From the IMG/VR virus record IMGVR_UViG_3300030116_008623, positions 1-35,724 of that record: a DNA stretch of 35,724 nucleotides; one strand, 5' to 3'. The notes below the pieces were generated by a model that saw nothing but the letters and a program-made list of their open reading frames with translations, ran no database searches and was not told where the DNA came from. Shown here piece after piece: positions 30,907 to 35,724 of this stretch. The position numbers and the translations under genes are program-made. Position 1 is the stretch's first letter; each line of letters starts with the position of its first letter. The stretch comes from a virus.

Positions 30907-31330
30907 ATACAGAGCAGAGTTTAGGTCAGAGCTTGCCCCAATTGAAAAAGAGGCTGCGAGGGCCAGAAGCCCCTTCATCAGAATGGCGGTTTATGACCAA
31001 GAGACGCAGCGCATGTTCAAGCACCGTGTTGCCAGCAGGTTTCTTGTCAAGGGCAGGCCCGTGGGCGGAGGCAGGCTTGAGTGGGACGTGTACGCTCTCT
31101 GCGGCATGGATGACCCAGTATTAATTGCTGGAGGGTTTGCCTGGCAGGAGGAGGCCATGCTCTTTGCCAGAGACAGAAAGATGGGTCGCCAGTCCGTTTC
31201 ATTTGGTGGCATTCGTGGGCTATTTAAATCGACAGGCTCAGGTATCTCTGTACCAACGAAGAATGTTGATCTGCCTGGAAAGACTAACGTTAAGGTTAGG
31301 GAAACTGGATCGGGCGTAATTGTAGAATGA
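30896..31330 (+). CDS. Hypothetical protein, 144 aa
   Basis: A 144-residue protein with AGGAG upstream and an 11-base overlap with the preceding gene. It has a helical N-terminus (FRSELAPIEKEAARARSPF), a beta middle (MFKHRVASRFLVKGRPVGGG, then WDVYALCGMDDPVLI), a helix (FAWQEEAMLFARDRKMG) and a Gly/Ser-rich tail with NVKVRETGSG. Its stop overlaps the next start (ATGA), tying it to the hub candidate. No family recognised. Confidence 0.6.
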   Translation: MSVKYRAEFRSELAPIEKEAARARSPFIRMAVYDQETQRMFKHRVASRFLVKGRPVGGGRLEWDVYALCGMDDPVLIAGGFAWQEEAMLFARDRKMGRQSVSFGGIRGLFKSTGSGISVPTKNVDLPGKTNVKVRETGSGVIVE

Positions 31331-32898
31331 GTAAGCCTTTTTCAATACTAATGCTCCTTAGGGGCGAGGGCCTTGAGCTAGGGTTTTCTGATGGAGAGCT
31401 AGTGGAGGCCCAGGAGTCGCCGTCGTCAGGAAAGGCTTACTCTTTTGGGGCAGGCCTAATGTCCCTGTCTGTGCCTGAGCGGTCAATATCCCTTTCAGGA
31501 AAAGGCTCAAAGTCCGGCAGTGCAAGCGCATCTATACCCGAGTCTGAATGGGATATTATTAGATCTCTCAAAGCGGGCGTTGTTTCGGCAGGCGTCCATT
31601 GCGAATTTAGATATTTTGAAGACGGAGCATATTGGGTTGAGGCGCCAATACTTTTCTCCGGGTTCCTATCTTCTGCAAAACTTAATGCCTACGATGGCAC
31701 CGTGGACCTTTCTTTCGGTGGCGCGGAAAGGATTGTCAACGTCCAATTCCCCATGAAAAGGGTTGGTGACGAAGGAAGGTTTGAAAATCCTCCCGAGGAC
31801 ACGTTTGACCGAATATTGCCGGTAGTCTACGGGACCGTTCTCAGGTATGACATTCCGGCCATAGGCTTTGACACGAGCGCAGGGGGCGGAGGCACAGTAG
31901 ACGTGTGTATTGCTGCCCACCCTGTCTACGGCTCGATAGAGCGGCCTGGATATGTTCAAATAGGGAATAGCGACCTGGGGAACATGTCTCCGTGGTATGA
32001 GGTTAAAAACGGTGTAGACCTCCTGGGTGGATCGTATTCATACATAACCGTTAGCATGGATGACTGGGACGACGGCATCTATGCGCGAAATGTTTCCGGC
32101 AAGCTTTCCCAAGACAGTCGGCCGATGGACGGCCTGGGTGACATAGCTCAGGACATGTGGAGTACCTACTCGTCTAAATCCGAGGGCACCTTTGACTATG
32201 TCAGGTCTTCATATGCCACACCAATCCTTAACAGGTTTACCGTCGGCATGGCGTTTACGGAGGCGGTAAAGGGACAGACCCTCTTTGATGTCATGGCAGG
32301 CAGACTTGGGAGCCTGCCATTTGCATTCGGAGCCCCAATCGGCCTCGTGGGGTGGGATGCGTCAATCATACCCAATGATGACACACAGGAGTCAGGCCAC
32401 CTTAGCTTTGGGGTAAACGTGTTCGAGCGGTCTGATATTAATATTGCCGGGTATGACAAGATTCAGAACAGGTTCAAGGCCTCATTCCAATATGACGGTG
32501 TGAGCGAGGGCAATTCCCTATCGTTTGTAATTGATGAAACCAACAGCGCTCTATGTAGGACAAGCCAGTCTATGTACGGCCAGAGCGAGTACGTGGAATT
32601 GTCTGCACCCGATGTCATTACGCCATCATCGGTGTCTGCATACATATCTTGTGAAATTAACAAGAGGGCGGTTCCGCGTATGACTGTCTCATATTTTTGT
32701 GATGATTCATCATACCTGTCGGCCCCGCTTCTATCGGTATACAAGGTTACTGACACGGAGGTTGGCCTAGATGGCGCCCTGTTTTTCCTTGAGGCCGTGC
32801 GTCCAGACATTGATAATGGCGGGTGTCTTCTCACCCTGAGAAGCGTTAAGAGTACAGAGTCAACACTCAAGGGAGTTACAAATGCATCGAATTCTTAG
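31327..32898 (+). CDS. Candidate tail hub / baseplate tip protein
   Basis: A 523-residue beta-rich protein. The middle contains the segment FDRILPVVYGTVLRYDIPAI; an I-L-P-V-V-Y-G type motif is frequent in siphovirus tail-tip proteins, where it marks the start of a hub domain. The N-terminal ~140 residues (SYSFGAGLMSLSVPERSISL-like strands, FSGFLSSAKLNAYDGTVDL) could be a distal-tail-like domain with ISLSGKG repeats, and the C-terminal region (FKASFQYDGVSEGNSLSFVI) matches the later part of gp27/J-like hubs. It is the only good hub candidate in the window and is placed far from the other tail genes. Function by pattern, not by clear homology. Confidence 0.5.
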   Translation: MSKPFSILMLLRGEGLELGFSDGELVEAQESPSSGKAYSFGAGLMSLSVPERSISLSGKGSKSGSASASIPESEWDIIRSLKAGVVSAGVHCEFRYFEDGAYWVEAPILFSGFLSSAKLNAYDGTVDLSFGGAERIVNVQFPMKRVGDEGRFENPPEDTFDRILPVVYGTVLRYDIPAIGFDTSAGGGGTVDVCIAAHPVYGSIERPGYVQIGNSDLGNMSPWYEVKNGVDLLGGSYSYITVSMDDWDDGIYARNVSGKLSQDSRPMDGLGDIAQDMWSTYSSKSEGTFDYVRSSYATPILNRFTVGMAFTEAVKGQTLFDVMAGRLGSLPFAFGAPIGLVGWDASIIPNDDTQESGHLSFGVNVFERSDINIAGYDKIQNRFKASFQYDGVSEGNSLSFVIDETNSALCRTSQSMYGQSEYVELSAPDVITPSSVSAYISCEINKRAVPRMTVSYFCDDSSYLSAPLLSVYKVTDTEVGLDGALFFLEAVRPDIDNGGCLLTLRSVKSTESTLKGVTNASNS

Positions 32899-33103
32899 TA
32901 GAAAATTCCTTATCTCGATTGGCGCCATCGGCAGCGTCTTAATCTCAGCCATCAACGGCTCCGTGGCATGGGATGCCGCCCTTCCATCAATTGCGGCTAT
33001 TGCCATTGGGTATTGCGTCTCTCAGGGATGGGTAGATGGAAAGTCAGTGGAGCAGGAGATTAAAAAGCTCCAGGCCGACGAAAAGAAGGCTAGTGAGCAA
33101 TAG
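32882..33103 (+). CDS. Putative holin, 73 aa
   Basis: A 73-residue protein with GGGAG before its ATG, overlapping the preceding gene by 17 bases. A basic start (MHRILSRKF) leads into two hydrophobic segments (~9-24, LISIGAIGSVLISAI; ~33-49, ALPSIAAIAIGYCVSQG), followed by a charged tail (EQEIKKLQADEKKASEQ). Small size, two membrane spans and charged C-terminus fit class II holins, which permeabilise the inner membrane at lysis time. It begins a set of three overlapping membrane/export genes. Alternative: a general membrane protein. Confidence 0.6.
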   Translation: MHRILSRKFLISIGAIGSVLISAINGSVAWDAALPSIAAIAIGYCVSQGWVDGKSVEQEIKKLQADEKKASEQ

Positions 33104-33449
33104 CAACAGCGATGACCGCCTTAAGGTGACCCTGATTGTTGTCGCTGTTGGGTTTGTCGTAGCGTTCGTGGCTGGTATTATCGTCGGCAAGAATGGCATG
33201 GCTGCAGGGTCTGCAGGCGTTGCAATTGCTGCAGCAGCAGCAAGGGTAAAACTAGGGCGGATAAAGAAGAAGTCTGACCAGCTAGTTAATGCGTCTGAGT
33301 CAATAATTAACGACTCTGTGTCCAGCCAGGCCGATCTAGAGTCTTCTGCAAAACTGGAGGCAGTTAAAGATGAGAACAGTGCTCGTGCTTCTCTCGATAC
33401 TGGTGATTCAGCTTGGGAGCGCCCCCGTATTTTCTCAGACGACAGTTAG
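33093..33449 (+). CDS. Membrane protein of probable lysis cassette (i-spanin or holin-related candidate)
   Basis: A 118-residue protein; I chose the GTG at 33093 (MSNSNSDDRLK), which follows AAGG and overlaps the previous stop. A longer start at 33036 would overlap the holin gene by 68 bases and add an Arg-rich stretch. There is a strong membrane segment at ~11-31 (KVTLIVVAVGFVVAFVAGII), a second Ala/Gly-rich hydrophobic stretch at ~34-50, then a charged helix (KLGRIKKKSDQLVNASESI). It overlaps the next gene by 80 bases in another frame, as Rz and Rz1 do. It may be an i-spanin-like or holin-associated protein. No family motif is seen. Confidence 0.5.
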   Translation: MSNSNSDDRLKVTLIVVAVGFVVAFVAGIIVGKNGMAAGSAGVAIAAAAARVKLGRIKKKSDQLVNASESIINDSVSSQADLESSAKLEAVKDENSARASLDTGDSAWERPRIFSDDS

Positions 33450-33840
33450 TCATGGTGAATGGATGAACGCAGACGGGTCTTCTGTCTCAATGCCCTGCCC
33501 ATCCTCCTATCTTGAGATAACTAGACTTCCGTCTGGGTGCGTCAACCGCCTCCCAGGCGGCGGTTTACTTTGGACCCCTAAGGCGCACTCAGGAAACAGC
33601 GCCGACCTAAGTCGGGCCTCGAGGATTATTGATGGTCTAAAGATTAACCTTGAGAAGCTTCGGTCTGAATTCGACTCTGCAGTAAAGGCCCACAAGGAGG
33701 AGATCTCTAAGATTTCAGATGACGCGATTAAAAACCTGGATGAAATAAAGTCCTCTCACTCATCATCCGTGCTTAGGTCTTTCTTTCATGGGTTTGGGGC
33801 AGGCGTGATTCTTTCTGCGATAATAGTGCTGTCTATCTGA
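33370..33840 (+). CDS. Exported coiled-coil protein with C-terminal membrane anchor (spanin-like candidate)
   Basis: A 156-residue protein with GGAGG nine bases before ATG. Residues 1-22 (RTVLVLLSILVIQLGSAPVF) form a signal peptide without a lipobox cysteine. The exported part has a Cys43-Cys57 pair and a Gly-rich turn (LPGGGLL). Residues ~77-130 form a coiled coil (GLKINLEKLRSEFDSAVKAH), and residues ~139-156 (FFHGFGAGVILSAIIVLSI) a C-terminal membrane span. Export signal plus coiled coil plus terminal anchor resembles unimolecular spanins, which bridge inner and outer membranes, except that those carry an N-terminal lipoprotein anchor. Together with its overlapping neighbour it suggests a lysis role. 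Its end overlaps the opposing gene by eight bases. Confidence 0.5.
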   Translation: MRTVLVLLSILVIQLGSAPVFSQTTVSHGEWMNADGSSVSMPCPSSYLEITRLPSGCVNRLPGGGLLWTPKAHSGNSADLSRASRIIDGLKINLEKLRSEFDSAVKAHKEEISKISDDAIKNLDEIKSSHSSSVLRSFFHGFGAGVILSAIIVLSI

Positions 33841-34327
33841 CTTTTCGAGATATGATCCCTTCTATCATTGCCAAAGCGTCTTCGGGGTCATCTTCACTAA
33901 ACACCGCCGAGGTTACATTGCCCCGTTTTTTCACCGCTTCTGCAGATGTTGGGCAATTTGTGATGTAAAGGTTTGATGACGCTGGTGTGGCTATACACCT
34001 TCTCACCTTCCTGCCGAACCAGGTCTCCCAAACAAATGGGTCATCCTGGACTACACATATCACATGTTTGTTTTTTAGCGTCTGGCGCCATGACCGATGG
34101 TGCGCTGCATGAAAACCAATCGTCTTGCCCCCATAGACACGGAACCAGTCAACCATAAAAACCACATCAACACACTGCTCATACAGTATCCTCTTAAGGG
34201 GATAGTCGCTTGTTTCTGGGTCGTCTGGGTCAATATATGATGACCGATATAGTTTGGGGTCAGAGATTATGGTGTGCCCCTGGATGAGATTGATAAGGGG
34301 GTGTTCATCCGTAAAAAGCATCCTCAT
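33833..34327 (-). CDS. Hypothetical protein, 164 aa (minus strand)
   Basis: A 164-residue protein translated from an ATG that overlaps the RuvC-like stop (ATGA), so the two are coupled. The central part alternates strands and helices: LYEQCVDVVFMVDWFRVYGG, then KHVICVVQDDPFVWETW and ASSNLYITNCPTSAEAVKK, in the manner of a Rossmann-like fold. The phrase CVDVVFMVDW...GG...GFHAAHHRSW is faintly reminiscent of nucleoside deoxyribosyltransferase-like proteins, but I would not assign that. Being last in the leftward recombination operon, it may be an accessory DNA or nucleotide enzyme. It meets the late operon tail to tail. Confidence 0.55.
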   Translation of the reverse strand: MRMLFTDEHPLINLIQGHTIISDPKLYRSSYIDPDDPETSDYPLKRILYEQCVDVVFMVDWFRVYGGKTIGFHAAHHRSWRQTLKNKHVICVVQDDPFVWETWFGRKVRRCIATPASSNLYITNCPTSAEAVKKRGNVTSAVFSEDDPEDALAMIEGIISRKVR

Positions 34328-34812
34328 GCGCCCAGCATCCTCCTGTACCCATACATGGCCAACAAGGCAGCGTCGGCAATGCCGTCGTCATCGACCCTGG
34401 ACCTGGCAGACTTTTTAAGGTTTATGCCTGGGAAAACTCGCTTTGCTGCGAGTATGTGGGCCCCCTTGCCTTTGCCTGACGCCCCAGCGAGCATTGACTT
34501 TGACCAGGCGGCAGGCCTGACTTCTTCATATGGTATTCCAGATGCAGCAAGGATCCCAATCCAAAGGCCGTAACCATACCCGGTCGAGAACGTACTAGAG
34601 ACGCCCTGTTTTGGCATTGCCTGCTGCTTCTCAATAATAACAAGGTCGAAGTCGAAGGAGGATAAAACGTTCATCATTTCATTGGGGTCATACTCCCGCT
34701 TAGACCCCTTCCCTACACTAATGACGGGGGTCTTGCTTGAGTGGACTATTCTCTTTCCATCCAGCACAACAATTGCACCAGATTTTCCTGGGTCTATGCC
34801 TCCGACAATCAA
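34324..34812 (-). CDS. RuvC-like Holliday junction resolvase
   Basis: A 162-residue protein, TTG start with GGAG six bases upstream. The RuvC fold motifs are clear: GIDPGKSGAIVVLD with Asp7, LVIIEKQQAMPKQG with Glu61, and near the C-terminus RVDDDGIADAALLAMYG with Asp143 and Asp147, the acidic residues that bind two metal ions and cut four-way junctions. The middle stretch VSSTFSTGYGYGLWIGILAA is also family-like. Such resolvases in phages trim branched replication or recombination DNA before packaging. It is part of the leftward operon after the annealing protein and SSB, with 135 bases between SSB and this gene. Confidence 0.9.
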   Translation of the reverse strand: MIVGGIDPGKSGAIVVLDGKRIVHSSKTPVISVGKGSKREYDPNEMMNVLSSFDFDLVIIEKQQAMPKQGVSSTFSTGYGYGLWIGILAASGIPYEEVRPAAWSKSMLAGASGKGKGAHILAAKRVFPGINLKKSARSRVDDDGIADAALLAMYGYRRMLGA

Positions 34813-34833
34813 GCTTTGCTCCAGTGTAAAAGA

Positions 34834-34869
34834 TAACCCCCTCGCCGGGAGGGGGTGGCGAGGGGGTTA
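34834..34869. terminator. Strong G/C hairpin in the SSB-resolvase gap
   Basis: A perfect 13-base-pair inverted repeat (34834-34846 TAACCCCCTCGCC with 34857-34869) has the ten-base loop GGGAGGGGGT. On the minus strand it is followed by ATCTTTTAC, a weak U-run, so it could end or attenuate transcription between SSB and the resolvase. The plus-strand G-runs could also favour unusual DNA structures. Confidence 0.55.
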
Positions 34870-34876
34870 AGCATTC

Positions 34877-34946
34877 CTCACCACCGTGAGAATTAGATAC
34901 CGGCGATGGAAAAACCGGCAGCTTGCCTGATCATACAAGGTCAGGC
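34877..34946. other. Additional small stem-loops downstream of SSB
   Basis: CTCAC (34877-34881) pairs with GTGAG (34886-34890), and GCCTGA (34925-34930) pairs with TCAGGC (34941-34946), the latter ending two bases from the SSB stop. A CCGG pair around GATGGAAAAA lies between. With the 13-bp hairpin this makes an array of structured elements in the 135-base gap. No protein gene was found here. Confidence 0.35.
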
Positions 34947-34947
34947 C

Positions 34948-35388
34948 CTAGAAAGGAATACTATCACCACCATCAGAGTCGTCGCCCCATCCACCTCGAC
35001 CCTGTTGGCGCCTACCTCCGCCTCCGCCGTTGCCCCAGCCCTGAGACCCAGATCTCTGTGCACTGTCACCGCCACCAGAATTCTTTCCGCTGGCCACCTT
35101 CCTGAACACCCGAGCGTCCACACAGTTTTGCTTCATCTCTTTGCCGTCTTTTTCATAGACGCGCTCGTATGGCTCCCCGGAGACATGGATAATATCGCCC
35201 TTTTTCACGTTCCTCAGGGCGAATTCAGCATCCCTTCCCCACAGCGTGATCTTCCACCACATCGTAACGTCCTCTTTGTTTACGTATGCGGTTGAGGGGA
35301 TTGTGACTTTGGCCATTGGTGTGGACGAATTTATTGGCTCCGCGTCCCGCGCTGCTCGCCCCGTAAATGTTACTGTTGCGCTGCTCAT
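34948..35388 (-). CDS. ssb: Single-stranded DNA-binding protein
   Basis: A 146-residue protein. Residues 1-98 form the OB-fold (VTFTGRAARDAEPINSSTPM, then MWWKITLWGRDAEFAL and KKGDIIHVSGEPYERVYEKD), with aromatic residues Trp44, Trp45 and Trp50 that stack on ssDNA. A Gly/Gln/Arg-rich linker (~100-135) leads to the acidic tip DDSDGGDSIPF, the signature by which SSBs recruit other replication and recombination proteins. Its ATG overlaps the stop of the annealing protein (ATGA), so the two are co-translated. Length is normal for a phage SSB. Confidence 0.93.
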   Translation of the reverse strand: MSSATVTFTGRAARDAEPINSSTPMAKVTIPSTAYVNKEDVTMWWKITLWGRDAEFALRNVKKGDIIHVSGEPYERVYEKDGKEMKQNCVDARVFRKVASGKNSGGGDSAQRSGSQGWGNGGGGGRRQQGRGGWGDDSDGGDSIPF

Positions 35389-35724
35389 TTCTTCTCCTTT
35401 GGGTGTTCCTCTTTAATCCACGCGCTAAAAGACTTGAAGTCTTCTTCTGACGCGCCAACAAGCGGCGCGTTCCTGTGTTTTGCATATAGCGACTCAACCT
35501 GCTTTCTTGTGAGGGAGCAAGACTTTACCAGCGCCGCTATATTGCTCTCCCTTTCTGCCCCATCAACCTCTGGCTCCTCATCGAAAATCATAGAAACAAC
35601 GTCGCCAGACCACAGGCTTAACCCTAGACCGAACCCCATTGCCAGACATTTAACAAGGCACCTCTGCCTCGCGTCGAGAACATCTCTCGTGTCGGGCTGC
35701 AAGATGGCTTTATTTTTATTGTCA
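35385..35724 (-). CDS. Single-strand annealing protein (DUF1071-type), C-terminal part; 5' end outside window
   Basis: The minus-strand frame is open to the right edge (a TTG at 35702 need not be the start), so only the last ~112 residues are visible. The segment VLDARQRCLVKCLAMGFGLG followed by LSLWSGD matches the conserved core of DUF1071-like single-strand annealing proteins (pattern D-x-x-x-R-C-L-V-K-x-x-A-x-x-G-L-G). These proteins coat ssDNA and promote strand annealing in recombination-dependent replication. A helical C-terminal part (LTRKQVESLYAKHRNAPLVG) ends in the charged tail EEHPKEKK. Coupling to SSB through an ATGA overlap supports a shared role. Confidence 0.7.
   Translation of the reverse strand, partial: DNKNKAILQPDTRDVLDARQRCLVKCLAMGFGLGLSLWSGDVVSMIFDEEPEVDGAERESNIAALVKSCSLTRKQVESLYAKHRNAPLVGASEEDFKSFSAWIKEEHPKEKK

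Noticed and set aside
33036-33092. Longer start for the second lysis-cassette gene
   Set aside because: It would add an Arg-rich stretch overlapping the holin candidate; the GTG at 33093 gives a cleaner membrane-protein N-terminus and a short overlap.
34906-35295. Plus-strand frame of 129 codons opposite SSB
   Set aside because: SSB on the minus strand has an intact OB-fold and acidic tip; the opposite frame has no recognisable features.
1-35724. CRISPR array, tRNA, rRNA or insertion sequence
   Set aside because: No regularly spaced repeats, cloverleaf-like sequences, transposase motifs or flanking inverted repeats were noticed on reading both strands; a tRNA scan was not possible here.

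Overview
The window is part of the genome of a tailed double-stranded DNA phage, or of a prophage or metagenomic phage contig. It is almost entirely coding, with genes packed end to end, many ATGA or TGATG start/stop overlaps and several TTG and GTG starts. The host cannot be named from the sequence. Structural-protein domains such as the YYYCTAHSGMGG module are, from general knowledge, common in marine phages, so an aquatic origin is a reasonable inference. No tail sheath is visible and the tape measure protein is very long, which points to a siphovirus with a long non-contractile tail. The protease, capsid and portal proteins instead look like the T4 gp21/gp23/gp20 lineage.

Layout, left to right. 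(1) 1-378: the end of a sugar-nucleotide epimerase/dehydratase gene, then a very small membrane ORF. (2) 354-2824: neck and tail-tube genes (head closure candidate, HK97 gp10-like neck protein, tail terminator candidate, tail tube). (3) 2874-3820: tail assembly chaperones on the MINUS strand, inside an otherwise plus-strand tail operon. They carry a canonical GGGAAAC -1 frameshift site and a stem-loop, analogous to lambda gpG/gpGT. (4) 3900-10652: a 2250-residue tape measure protein. (5) 10657-22422: a host-interaction block with a 2424-residue protein carrying sialidase-type Asp boxes, two small structural proteins, and two fibre-like proteins that share an N-terminal module. (6) 22431-24618: small genes, including a holin-like membrane protein and a two-domain protein of unknown role. 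(7) 24689-29956: head module (protease-scaffold fusion, major capsid protein, tandem terminators, portal, minor head protein). (8) 29953-32898: four small unknown genes and a candidate tail-hub protein. (9) 32882-33840: three small membrane or exported proteins that look like a lysis cassette (holin/spanin type). (10) 33833-35724, minus strand: a recombination module reading leftward, in the order single-strand annealing protein (truncated by the window edge), SSB, RuvC-like resolvase, unknown protein.

How it works together. Plus-strand late genes build the head, neck, tail and adsorption apparatus and lyse the cell. The minus-strand genes at the right edge are the DNA recombination/replication side and meet the late genes tail to tail. 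The odd element is the tail chaperone gene. It sits at its usual place between tube and tape measure but faces the other way, so its expression cannot simply follow the late transcript. Terminase, replication genes and a recognisable endolysin are not in the window.
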